From Chloroflexota bacterium (lineage in GTDB: Bacteria > Chloroflexota > Dehalococcoidia > Bin125), in assembly GCA_027296805.1 (NCBI GenBank), contig JAPUIR010000305.1:1-6884 (forward strand): DNA of 6,884 nt. Reading direction: 5' to 3'. The notes under the pieces are model-generated. The model saw only the letters and a list, made by a program, of their open reading frames with translations. It was not told the origin of the DNA and ran no database searches. Of the stretch, positions 1 through 6,244 are shown piece after piece. The translations under genes were made by a program, and so were the position numbers. Numbering within the stretch: the stretch's first letter is position 1; each line of letters begins with the position of its first letter.

Positions 1-741
1 GCCGGGGAGCGGATCGAGCAAGAGACGCGGGGCTGGGTCGAGGGCGAGGAGGTGACGACGTCGCAGCGGACGAAGGAGTACGCGGCCGATTATCGCTATT
101 TCCCGGAGCCCGACTTGCCCCCGATACGCGTGTCGCGCGAGTGGGTGGCGGAGATCGCCGCGGAGTTGCCGGAGTTGCCGGCCGCGCGCTTCGCGCGCTT
201 CGAGGAGGAGTACGGCCTGGGCGATTTCGAGGCGGGGCTGCTGACGGAGGATCGGGCCAAGGCGGACTACTACGAGAAGGCCGTCAGCGGGCTGGCCGAC
301 CCCGGTTCGCACGAGCAAGCGAAGAAGCTCGCGAACTGGATCACGGGCGATCTGGCCCGGGTCCAGCATGAGCAGCGGCAGGGCTTGGACGATCTGAAGA
401 TCCGACCGGAGCAGTTCGCCGAGCTCGTGGAGCTGATCGATGCGGGCACCATCAGTAGCAAGCTGGCGAAAGACGTCTTCGAATCGATGTACGAATCGGG
501 CGAGGGCCCGGCGGCGATCGTGGAGCGATCTGGGCAGACTCAGATCAGCGATGCCGAGGAATTGGGACAGATCGTGGAGCAGGTCCTGCAGGAGCAGCCG
601 CAGGCCGTGCAGGACTACCGAGACGGCAAGGACACGGCGATCAAGTTTCTGGTGGGGCAGGTCATGCGCGCGACGCGGGGGCGGGCCAACCCGCAAACGG
701 CGACCGCGCTTTTGGAGAAATCGCTCGCTGTCGTGGACTAG
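1..741 (+). CDS. gatB: Asp-tRNA(Asn)/Glu-tRNA(Gln) amidotransferase subunit B, C-terminal part (5' end outside window)
   Basis: GatB is the tRNA-binding and kinase subunit of the GatCAB complex. In the cytoplasm it activates Glu or Asp misacylated on tRNA(Gln) or tRNA(Asn), so that ammonia from GatA can convert it to Gln or Asn. The reading frame is open from base 1, giving 246 visible residues; the family is usually about 480 residues, so roughly the N-terminal half is missing. Seen: the end of the catalytic domain with the family motif QETRGW (7-12) and KEYAADYRYFPEPDLPP (25-41), NWITGDL (112-118), and then the GatB/YqeY helical tail domain with ISSKLAKDVF (151-160) and the near-invariant GKDTAIKFLVGQVM...TRGRANP (209-231). 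The GTG at 52 is internal, because conserved sequence continues upstream of it. The gene ends at TAG 739-741. A GatCAB user probably lacks a glutaminyl- or asparaginyl-tRNA synthetase (inference). Identification is very secure. Confidence 0.97.
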   Translation, partial: AGERIEQETRGWVEGEEVTTSQRTKEYAADYRYFPEPDLPPIRVSREWVAEIAAELPELPAARFARFEEEYGLGDFEAGLLTEDRAKADYYEKAVSGLADPGSHEQAKKLANWITGDLARVQHEQRQGLDDLKIRPEQFAELVELIDAGTISSKLAKDVFESMYESGEGPAAIVERSGQTQISDAEELGQIVEQVLQEQPQAVQDYRDGKDTAIKFLVGQVMRATRGRANPQTATALLEKSLAVVD

Positions 742-825
742 GCCGGAACCCCGGAGGGGCTGGGGGCGTTATGTGACTGTGGGCCATCCGGGGGCCGCCG
801 AGGGGTCAGCGTTGGGGTTCGGTAC

Positions 826-865
826 GTCGAGACGCAGGCGAGGCTGTCGTGACGCAGGCGAGGCC
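826..865. repeat. Two tandem 20-bp direct repeats upstream of yvcK
   Basis: Bases 826-845 and 846-865 are head-to-tail copies that match at 18 of 20 positions, including an identical 14-base core (gacgcaggcgaggc at 831-844 and 851-864). The 20-bp period is close to two turns of the DNA helix, so both copies would face the same side. The second copy covers the proposed -35 hexamer. This layout resembles a binding site for a regulator, but no known operator is recognised, and chance or slippage duplication in GC-rich spacer DNA is also possible. Confidence 0.75.
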
Positions 866-878
866 ACCCGCCTATAGT
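849..878 (+). promoter_or_regulatory. Probable sigma70-type promoter for yvcK and genes downstream
   Basis: A -10-like TATAGT at 873-878 (five of six consensus positions) follows a weaker -35-like GTGACG at 849-854 (four of six) after an 18-base spacer. The predicted transcript start near 885 would leave a leader of about 40 bases before the ATG at 925. The region is AT-richer than its surroundings, and this is the largest + strand gap before the five-gene block. The call is made by eye from consensus similarity only. Confidence 0.5.
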
Positions 879-924
879 GCGACCTAGTGGTCGCGGTCGA
901 ATTCTGGAGGTCGGAACTACCGCA

Positions 925-2277
925 ATGCGTTCCTGGCTCCGAGACCCGGACACTCGCAAGTGGCTTGTTCCCGGCATGGGAGTCAAGCGCTGGTTCCTTC
1001 TCCTCTTCCTGGGCATGGGGTCGCTGGGGCTGGGCGTGTCTTTCCTGGCGCGGGAGGCGTACCTGAGCTGGACCCTGCCGAACGAGTTCTACTACCTAAC
1101 GCTGCAGTTCATGCCGCAGACGCTGCGCGGCGGGCTGTTCATCGCGGTCGCTCTGATCCTTGTCGTCGTGGGGGTGTGGAAGTTCAACCACGCGCTGCTG
1201 AGCGCGGTGCGGGGCCAGGTCGGCCAGAACGGGCGACGACAGGAGAGTCTCGTCAACCTGCTCTACCGGCAGCGAATCGCGGGGCGCGGTCCGCAGGTGG
1301 TGACGATCGGGGGTGGCACCGGGATGTCGGTGCTGCTGCGGGGCTTGAAGGAACACACGGAGAACATCACGGCCATCGTCACGGTGGCCGACGACGGGGG
1401 GTCGTCGGGGCGGCTGCGCGACGATCTGGGGATCATTCCACCGGGCGACGTGCGCAACTGCATCGCGGCCCTGGCCGACGCCGAGCCGCTGATGACCAAC
1501 CTGTTTCAGTACCGCTTCCCGGAGGGCGCGGGGGAGGGGCTGGAGGGGCATTCGTTCGGCAACCTGTTCATCGTGGCGATGTCCGAGATCACGGGGAGCA
1601 TGGAGCAAGCGATCCGAGAGACGAGCCGCGTGCTCGCGGTCAAGGGCCAGATTCTGCCCTCGACGCTGGAAGATGTGCGGCTGAAAGGCGTGACGAAGGA
1701 CGGCCGCACGATCCGAGGCGAGTCCGCGATCACAGCCGCCGCGACCGACATTCGCGAGGTCAGCCTGGAGCCGCAGCATCCGGCCGCTTACCCAGACGCC
1801 GTGAACGCGATTCGCAACGCGGACTTCATCATCGTGGGGCCGGGCAGCCTCTTCACGAGCGTCCTGCCCAACCTCCTGGTGCCGGACCTGCGGATCGCGT
1901 TCCAAGAGTCGCGGGCGATGAAAGCGTACGTGAGCAACGTGGCGACGCAGCACGGCGAGACCGATCACTACTCGGTCCAGGATCACCTGCAGGCGCTGGA
2001 AGCGCATATCGGTGGAGCACCGTTCGACTTTGTGCTGGCGAACGACAACCTGATCGACCAGCTCCCGCCACGCTGGCAGTCCGAGCCGGTGCGCGTCGAT
2101 CCGGCCGGTGCCTCGAGAGCCGGCGCGCGGATCGTCAGCGCGGACGTTGTCGACGTTGCAAACCGCTACCGCCACGATCCGCGCAAGTTAGCCGACACGC
2201 TGCTCACGCTTTACGATGAGCAAGGCGAAGCGGCGCCCCGCGCGGACGAGGGTATCCGGCTCGTCGCAGGCAGCTAG
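925..2277 (+). CDS. yvcK: Membrane-anchored YvcK family UDP-N-acetylglucosamine-binding protein (gluconeogenesis factor, CofD-like fold)
   Basis: YvcK proteins bind UDP-GlcNAc. In Bacillus they are needed for growth on gluconeogenic carbon sources and for normal cell-wall metabolism. The protein has 450 residues, longer than the roughly 320 of classical YvcK. The extra N-terminus carries two likely membrane helices (about 24-42 and 70-87) with basic flanks (K21-R22, K87), so both ends probably lie in the cytoplasm. The soluble domain starts near 124 and shows GGGTGM (129-134), TVADDGGSSGRLR (153-165), PPGDVRN (172-178), GHSFGNL (208-214) and GPGSLFTSVLPNLLVP (305-320), all family signatures. 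The ATG at 925 is chosen because GGAGG lies at 906-910 (spacing of 14, a little long) and conserved-looking sequence begins soon after. The in-frame GTG at 877 overlaps the proposed -10 box. The gene heads a run of closely spaced genes. Family assignment is very secure; the physiological role here is inferred. Confidence 0.95.
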   Translation: MRSWLRDPDTRKWLVPGMGVKRWFLLLFLGMGSLGLGVSFLAREAYLSWTLPNEFYYLTLQFMPQTLRGGLFIAVALILVVVGVWKFNHALLSAVRGQVGQNGRRQESLVNLLYRQRIAGRGPQVVTIGGGTGMSVLLRGLKEHTENITAIVTVADDGGSSGRLRDDLGIIPPGDVRNCIAALADAEPLMTNLFQYRFPEGAGEGLEGHSFGNLFIVAMSEITGSMEQAIRETSRVLAVKGQILPSTLEDVRLKGVTKDGRTIRGESAITAAATDIREVSLEPQHPAAYPDAVNAIRNADFIIVGPGSLFTSVLPNLLVPDLRIAFQESRAMKAYVSNVATQHGETDHYSVQDHLQALEAHIGGAPFDFVLANDNLIDQLPPRWQSEPVRVDPAGASRAGARIVSADVVDVANRYRHDPRKLADTLLTLYDEQGEAAPRADEGIRLVAGS

Positions 2278-2324
2278 GCGGAGACTCGTCGCAGGCCGTT
2301 AGTCGAAGGCTGCTAGTCGAAGGC
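2260..2324. repeat. Short degenerate tandem repeats spanning the yvcK stop and the secG leader
   Basis: An 18-base unit at 2260-2277, encoding the last yvcK residues and its TAG stop, recurs at 2285-2302 with 16 of 18 matches (core ctcgtcgcaggc, period 25). Directly after, tagtcgaaggc occurs at 2300-2310 and again at 2314-2324 (period 14). The last copy carries the GAAGG that probably serves as the secG ribosome binding site. The pattern suggests local slippage duplications that lengthened the gap between the two genes. No function is recognised. Confidence 0.7.
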
Positions 2325-2331
2325 AAAATCG

Positions 2332-2553
2332 ATGGACGCGTCAGATGTCCTGAACATCTTCCAAGTGATCACCGCGCTGGCGATCATCGGTGTGGTCCTG
2401 CTGCAGGCCAAGGGCCAGGGGCTGGGCAATATTTTTGGTGGCGGCGGGGAGACCTACCGGACACGGCGCGGCGTGGAGCGGGTGCTGTTCCGGGGCACGA
2501 TCTTCTTGATTTCGCTCTTCGTGGTCCTCTCCATCGCGGCGATCCGGGTCTAG
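2332..2553 (+). CDS. secG: Preprotein translocase subunit SecG
   Basis: SecG is the small auxiliary subunit of the SecYEG translocon in the cytoplasmic membrane and stimulates SecA-driven protein export. The 73-residue product has the family's two-helix layout: helix 1 at about residues 6-25, a cytoplasmic loop with LLQAKGQGLGNIFGGG (23-38), then helix 2 at about 52-71. The KGxGLG...FGG loop motif is diagnostic, and the length is typical of short bacterial SecG. The ATG at 2332 is preceded by GAAGG at 2319-2323 with a spacing of 8. It lies 54 bases after yvcK and 13 before the SAM hydrolase, consistent with one transcript. The assignment is secure despite the small size. Confidence 0.95.
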   Translation: MDASDVLNIFQVITALAIIGVVLLQAKGQGLGNIFGGGGETYRTRRGVERVLFRGTIFLISLFVVLSIAAIRV

Positions 2554-2566
2554 ATCGATCCCGTCG

Positions 2567-3388
2567 ATGCCTGCGCCCTGCGGCATCGTGACTCTCACGA
2601 CCGACTTTGGCCTGTCCGATTCCTACGTGGCGCAGATGCATGCAGTCATCCTGGCTGGCTGCCCCGAGGCCCGCATCGTCGATGTGAGCCACGAGGTGCC
2701 ACCCGGGCAGCTCGAATCGGCGCTGTTTCTGACGGAGAGCGCCTGGCCCCACTTCCCAGTGGGGGCGGTGCACGTCGTGGTGGTCGATCCGGGGGTGGGT
2801 ACCGATCGTGGTCTGATCGCGATCGAAGGACCGGAGGCGTTTTTCGTGGGTCCGGACACCGGCGTGCTCAGCAGCGCGATCGCGGAATCGGAGCGGCCCG
2901 CGGACGCCTCGCGGCAGGCGTTGTCAGCCGGGCAGCGCGCGGTCGAGATCAGCGGCTCAGGGGCGAAGGCGTCGCTGGTCTCCGCCACGTTCCATGGACG
3001 CGACATCATGGCTCCGGTCGCGGCGCGGCTGGCTTGCGGAGCGCCACTGGAGAGCGTGGGGCAAGCGGTTGAGAGCGTGATGGTGGCACCGTCGCTGGCG
3101 ACGAGCGGCGAGTCGGGGCGGGTGATCCATATCGACCGTTTCGGAAACGCGGTCACCAGCTTTCGCAGCGCGGATGCGGCGAGCGAACTTCGCCTCATCG
3201 TGACGACGGGATGGCGGGATGAGGTGAGCGTGGGTGGGGTAGAGACGACGTACGAGGGCGCGGATCCGCCGATCGCGATCGTGGTCGCGGGGAGCAGCGG
3301 CTATCTGGAGATCGCGTGGCCCAGAGGTGACGCCGCGGAGCGGCTGGGGTTGCGGATAGGGGACTCCGTGCGGCTGGCGTCGTCGTGA
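2567..3388 (+). CDS. S-adenosyl-L-methionine hydrolase (adenosine-forming), DUF62 / SAM hydroxide adenosyltransferase family
   Basis: Members of this family (formerly DUF62, related to the SAM-dependent fluorinase and chlorinase) use activated water to split SAM into adenosine and methionine in the cytoplasm. The 273-residue product matches the usual length. Visible motifs are TLTTDFG (9-15), DVSHEV (39-44), VVDPGVGTDRG (72-82), FVGPDTGV (93-100), FHGRD (142-146) and, in the C-terminal beta-barrel domain, HIDRFGNAVT (188-197) and GYLEIA (245-250). Asp74, Arg81 and His143 correspond to the Asp-Arg-His triad known in hydrolase members, with the expected 7-residue Asp-Arg spacing. This points to hydrolase rather than halogenase activity. 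One small departure is Thr98, where FVGPDN is common. The ATG at 2567 is 13 bases after secG and lacks an obvious Shine-Dalgarno sequence, so translation may be coupled to secG. The biological role of these hydrolases is still unclear. Confidence 0.93.
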   Translation: MPAPCGIVTLTTDFGLSDSYVAQMHAVILAGCPEARIVDVSHEVPPGQLESALFLTESAWPHFPVGAVHVVVVDPGVGTDRGLIAIEGPEAFFVGPDTGVLSSAIAESERPADASRQALSAGQRAVEISGSGAKASLVSATFHGRDIMAPVAARLACGAPLESVGQAVESVMVAPSLATSGESGRVIHIDRFGNAVTSFRSADAASELRLIVTTGWRDEVSVGGVETTYEGADPPIAIVVAGSSGYLEIAWPRGDAAERLGLRIGDSVRLASS

Positions 3389-3410
3389 CGGACGGCGGCG
3401 ACTGCGTCAA

Positions 3411-3433
3411 GCGCGGCTTCGGTCGAACCGCGC
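3411..3433 (+). other. GC-rich hairpin immediately upstream of fmt
   Basis: Bases 3411-3416 (gcgcgg) pair perfectly with 3428-3433 (ccgcgc). After a bulged C at 3417, three more pairs form (ttc 3418-3420 with gaa 3425-3427), closing a 4-base loop. The stem ends 13 bases before the fmt ATG. There is no T-run after it, so it is not a canonical intrinsic terminator. It could limit readthrough from the SAM hydrolase, shield the fmt start region, protect a processed RNA end, or be fortuitous. Confidence 0.5.
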
Positions 3434-3446
3434 CTATCCTGCGAGC

Positions 3447-4388
3447 ATGAATCCTCGCGTGGCGTTCTTCGGTTCGCCGGACTTCGCGGTCGCGACGCTG
3501 GAAGCGTTGATCGACAGTCCGTACCGACCGATCGTAGTCGTGACACAGCCGGACCGGCCGGCGGGCCGCGGGCGCAGTCTGCAGCCGCCGCCGGTCAAGG
3601 TGGTGGCAGAGCGCGCCGGAATCGCTGTGCTCCAGCCGGCTCGGCTGCGCGACGCGGAAGCGGTGGCGGAACTGGGGGCGTTCCGCCCGGAACTCCAGAT
3701 CATTGTGGCGTACGGTCAAATCCTGCCCAAAGCGGTCCTGGACATTCCGCAGCACGGGACGATCAACGTGCATGCGTCCCTCTTACCGCGCTGGCGGGGC
3801 GCGTCGCCGGTACAGGCGGCGATCTTGGCGGGAGACGTGGAGACGGGAGTCACGATTATGTCGGTCGACGAAGGGGAGGACACGGGCGCCATCCTCGCCA
3901 GCCGCCCGGAGCCGATCCGGTCCGACGACGATGCGGGATCGCTCAGCGAACGGCTTGAGGCGGCCGGGGCGTCGCTGTTGCTGGAGACGATTCCCCGCTG
4001 GCTCGCGGGGGAGATCACACCCATCGCGCAGGACGACTCGTTTGCGACGCGCGCGCCGCGGATCAAGAAGGCCGCGGGCCAGATCGCATGGGGGCAGCCA
4101 GCCGAGGAGATCGTCCGCCAGGTGCGGGCGTTCTCGCCCTGGCCAGGGGCCTTCTCGGAGTTGCGCGGCTCGGTTCTGCGGGTCTGGCGCGCCAGCGCGA
4201 AGCGCGGTGAGAGGTCGGCGCCGGGCACGATTGTCGCGGCCGGCGACACGATCGATGTAGCCACGGGTCACGGTCTCCTCGCGATCGAGGTGCTGCAGCG
4301 AGCCGGGAAGCGAGCGATGCCCGCGGCGGAGTTCGTGCACGGCGAGCGCGATCTTGTGGGCCAGCGGCTGGGGGTGCCGGATGGGTAA
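3447..4388 (+). CDS. fmt: Methionyl-tRNA formyltransferase
   Basis: Fmt transfers a formyl group from 10-formyltetrahydrofolate to the methionine on initiator tRNA, which prepares it for bacterial translation initiation. The product has 313 residues, near the usual 310-320. The N-terminal Rossmann-like domain begins VAFFGSPDFAV (5-15). A flexible tRNA-binding loop follows with RPAGRGRSLQPPPVK (37-51). The catalytic segment is INVHASLLPRWRGASPVQ (106-123), giving Asn107 and His109, with Asp145 in GEDTG (143-147); these correspond to the known Asn-His-Asp triad. The C-terminal OB-like domain contains the conserved RAFSPWPGAF (227-236). The ATG at 3447 starts at the family's usual N-terminus, but only a weak Shine-Dalgarno-like gcgag lies in front of it. 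It is 58 bases after the SAM hydrolase and overlaps rlmN by 8 bases. In many bacteria fmt sits beside def (peptide deformylase), which is absent here. Confidence 0.97.
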   Translation: MNPRVAFFGSPDFAVATLEALIDSPYRPIVVVTQPDRPAGRGRSLQPPPVKVVAERAGIAVLQPARLRDAEAVAELGAFRPELQIIVAYGQILPKAVLDIPQHGTINVHASLLPRWRGASPVQAAILAGDVETGVTIMSVDEGEDTGAILASRPEPIRSDDDAGSLSERLEAAGASLLLETIPRWLAGEITPIAQDDSFATRAPRIKKAAGQIAWGQPAEEIVRQVRAFSPWPGAFSELRGSVLRVWRASAKRGERSAPGTIVAAGDTIDVATGHGLLAIEVLQRAGKRAMPAAEFVHGERDLVGQRLGVPDG

Positions 4389-5463
4389 CCACGTGGCGCT
4401 TCCGTCGCTGTTGGAGTTGAGCCAGGAGGATCTCGAGGCGATTGTGGTCGGGCTGGATCAGCCCGCGTACCGCGCGCGTCAGGTCTGGCGGAACGTCTAT
4501 CAGCGTTACGCGATGGACTTCGAATCGATGACGGACCTGCCGCGGGAGCTGCGGCGACGACTGGGGGAGCGGATCCGGGTCGCGCCCGCGGAGAGCGTCG
4601 GTCAGCAGACAAGCGACGATGGCTCCACGACGAAATCGCTCTTGCGGCTGGACGACGGGGAGCTGATCGAGACGGTCCTGATGCGATACGACCCGTTCGG
4701 GGAGCGGCGCGCGCGCAAGACCGTGTGCGTCAGCACGCAAGCGGGGTGTGCGATGGGCTGCGTCTTCTGCGCCACCGGTGCGCAGGGGTATCGCCGCCAG
4801 CTCAGTGCGAGCGAGATCCTGTTGCAGGTGCTGGCGCAGGGACGGATCACGGCGGAGGAGGGCTCACCTCTGACCAACATCGTCTTTATGGGGATGGGCG
4901 AGCCGCTGGCCAACTACGCGGCCACCCACGAGGCGTTGACGCGGCTCAGCGACGCAGACGGATTCGGCTTCGCGCCGCGGCGGATCACGGTGTCGACGGT
5001 GGGGCTGATCCCAGGCATCGAACAGCTGGCGCGCGACCATCCGCAGGTCAGCGTTGCGATCAGCCTGCACGCGCCCAACGACGCGCTGCGCACGCGTCTG
5101 GTACCGGTCCCGACGGCCACGCTGGGGCAGTTGATCGCCGCGGCACGCAGTCATGCAAAGACGACCGGGCGCCGCACATCGTTCGAATATGTGCTGATGG
5201 CTGGGATCAACGATTCACCCGAGCAGGCCCGCGAGCTCGCCATGCGGCTGCGTGGGCTGAACTGCCACGTGAATCTGATCCCGATCAACCCTTCGGCCGG
5301 TGTCGTGGGGGAGCGTCCGTCGCAAGCGGCGACGATGCGGTTCTTGGAGCAACTCGTGGAGGCGCACATTCCCGCCACGGTGCGAGTCGAGAAGGGCCGC
5401 GACATCCTGGCCGCGTGCGGGCAGTTGCGGGGCGATCGGGAAGAGGGGACTGCGCCCGGCTAG
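4381..5463 (+). CDS. rlmN: 23S rRNA (adenine(2503)-C(2))-methyltransferase RlmN (dual-specificity, radical SAM)
   Basis: RlmN methylates C2 of A2503 in 23S rRNA at the peptidyl transferase centre; in some bacteria it also methylates A37 of certain tRNAs. It uses two SAM molecules per methyl transfer. The 360-residue product has a helical N-terminal RNA-contacting part (about 1-100) and a radical SAM barrel with the CxxxCxxC cluster at Cys123, Cys127 and Cys130. Cys116, seven residues before the cluster, and Cys346 in AACGQL match the two catalytic cysteines known from E. coli RlmN (118 and 355). GMGEPLANY (171-179) and ISLHAPND (227-234) are further signatures. The absence of Cfr-specific features was not tested, but the context favours RlmN. 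The ATG at 4381 is preferred over the in-frame GTG at 4354: it overlaps the fmt end (stop 4386-4388), suggesting translational coupling, and has GGGGG at 4370-4374, six bases upstream. The stop at 5461-5463 overlaps that of rplY. Confidence 0.95.
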   Translation: MGNHVALPSLLELSQEDLEAIVVGLDQPAYRARQVWRNVYQRYAMDFESMTDLPRELRRRLGERIRVAPAESVGQQTSDDGSTTKSLLRLDDGELIETVLMRYDPFGERRARKTVCVSTQAGCAMGCVFCATGAQGYRRQLSASEILLQVLAQGRITAEEGSPLTNIVFMGMGEPLANYAATHEALTRLSDADGFGFAPRRITVSTVGLIPGIEQLARDHPQVSVAISLHAPNDALRTRLVPVPTATLGQLIAAARSHAKTTGRRTSFEYVLMAGINDSPEQARELAMRLRGLNCHVNLIPINPSAGVVGERPSQAATMRFLEQLVEAHIPATVRVEKGRDILAACGQLRGDREEGTAPG

Positions 5464-6152
5464 TCGGAGGCTTTGTCCTCGGAGGAGGCGGCTTCGCCCG
5501 CCTCGTCTTCCGCCGCGCCTTCCTCGGCCTCTTCACCCTCGGGCAGCTCCTCGCCCTCGAGCAACCCTTGCTCCTCGGGTTCCTCTTCCTCGACGCGTGG
5601 GGCGACGACGGTGACAACCTGGGTGCTGGCGTCGGCGAGAGCGCGGACGTTGGCCGGCAAGCGAACTTCGCCTACGTGAATCGCGTCGCCGAAGGCGCTC
5701 AAGATGCTCAGGTCGACCTCAAGTTCGGCAGGCATGTCCATCGGCAGCGCCTCCAGCATCAGCGTGTCGAGGCTCTGCACCATGGTGCCCCCCTCAGCGA
5801 CGGCTTCGGATTGGCCGGTGAAAACGATGAGTGCGGGGGACTGAATCAGACGTGTCAGGTCGACTTCGTACAGTTCGACGTGGCGGACTTCGCCGGTGAG
5901 GGGGTTGCGATCGACCTTTCGTAGGACGACCGCGCGCGTCTTCTTCTCGCCGGTGATCTGCACCTGGACGACGGAGTTGCGTGGGACCGAGCGGAAGACC
6001 TTCTGCACCTCCACGAGCGGCGCCTGGACGGAGACCGATTCCAGCCCGCGGCCGTAGACGTTGCCGGGCACCAGCCCCTCGCGGCGGAGTCGCTTCACCT
6101 TCTTGCCCAGGATTGAACGCTTCTCCAGCGTGAGGGCGGCTTTCTCGGCCAT
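5460..6152 (-). CDS. rplY: 50S ribosomal protein L25, long Ctc/TL5 form
   Basis: L25 of the Ctc/TL5 type binds 5S rRNA in the large ribosomal subunit. In Bacillus, ctc is a general-stress gene. The 230-residue product has an N-terminal 5S-binding beta-barrel domain (about 1-95) with KRLRREGLVPGNVYG (20-34), VVQVQI (61-66) and DRNPLTGEVRHVELYEVDL (81-99). A C-terminal domain (about 100-186) includes GEVRLP (161-166). A strongly acidic, Glu-rich tail (about 188-230) follows, of a kind common in long bacterial L25. The start is the ATG at 6152-6150: GGGAGAG lies at 6168-6162, nine bases away. The in-frame ATG at 6161 would touch that sequence directly, and the GTG at 6179 is unsupported. The gene is convergent with rlmN, overlaps it by 4 bases, and is the only minus-strand gene seen, so it is its own transcription unit. 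Thermophilic hosts often carry this long form, but that is not diagnostic. Confidence 0.95.
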   Translation of the reverse strand: MAEKAALTLEKRSILGKKVKRLRREGLVPGNVYGRGLESVSVQAPLVEVQKVFRSVPRNSVVQVQITGEKKTRAVVLRKVDRNPLTGEVRHVELYEVDLTRLIQSPALIVFTGQSEAVAEGGTMVQSLDTLMLEALPMDMPAELEVDLSILSAFGDAIHVGEVRLPANVRALADASTQVVTVVAPRVEEEEPEEQGLLEGEELPEGEEAEEGAAEDEAGEAASSEDKASD

Positions 6153-6215
6153 AGCGATCATCTCTCCCGGCCGAGGCACGCTCAGGCCGCTGTCGTCATG
6201 CGGGGGGTCTCGATC

Positions 6216-6244
6216 ATTATGGGGATGCAGGCGCTGAGAGGCGA
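6216..6244 (-). promoter_or_regulatory. Possible sigma70-type promoter for rplY
   Basis: Read on the minus strand, CATAAT at 6221-6216 matches five of six -10 positions. A poor -35 candidate, TCGCCT at 6244-6239 (three of six), lies 17 bases upstream. Transcription would begin near 6209, leaving a leader of about 57 bases that contains the GGGAGAG ribosome binding site. The rest of the 245-base divergent region up to 6397 holds no convincing + strand promoter, hairpin terminator or additional gene. Confidence 0.4.

Noticed and set aside
749..759. CCCC-GGA-GGGG hairpin just after the gatB stop as a terminator
   Set aside because: The stem is only four pairs with a 3-base loop and no T-run follows, so it cannot be supported as an intrinsic terminator.
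1096..2175. Long open frame on the minus strand opposite yvcK
   Set aside because: It lies wholly over a confidently identified gene and its product is Arg/His-rich low-complexity sequence without a recognisable motif, which is typical of third-position GC shadows in GC-rich DNA.
3435..3440. TATCCT as a -10 box for fmt
   Set aside because: No matching -35 is seen at a usable distance, and it sits six bases before the start codon, so it would require a leaderless or nearly leaderless transcript.
4354..4380. Upstream GTG start for rlmN
   Set aside because: It would add nine residues (Met-Trp-Ala-Ser-Gly and on) that do not look like the RlmN N-terminus. The ATG at 4381 has a better ribosome binding site and a typical short overlap with fmt.
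4725..5924. Long + strand open frame running through rlmN and antisense to rplY
   Set aside because: It crosses two convincing genes, shows no family motif, and is explained by shadow coding in GC-rich DNA.
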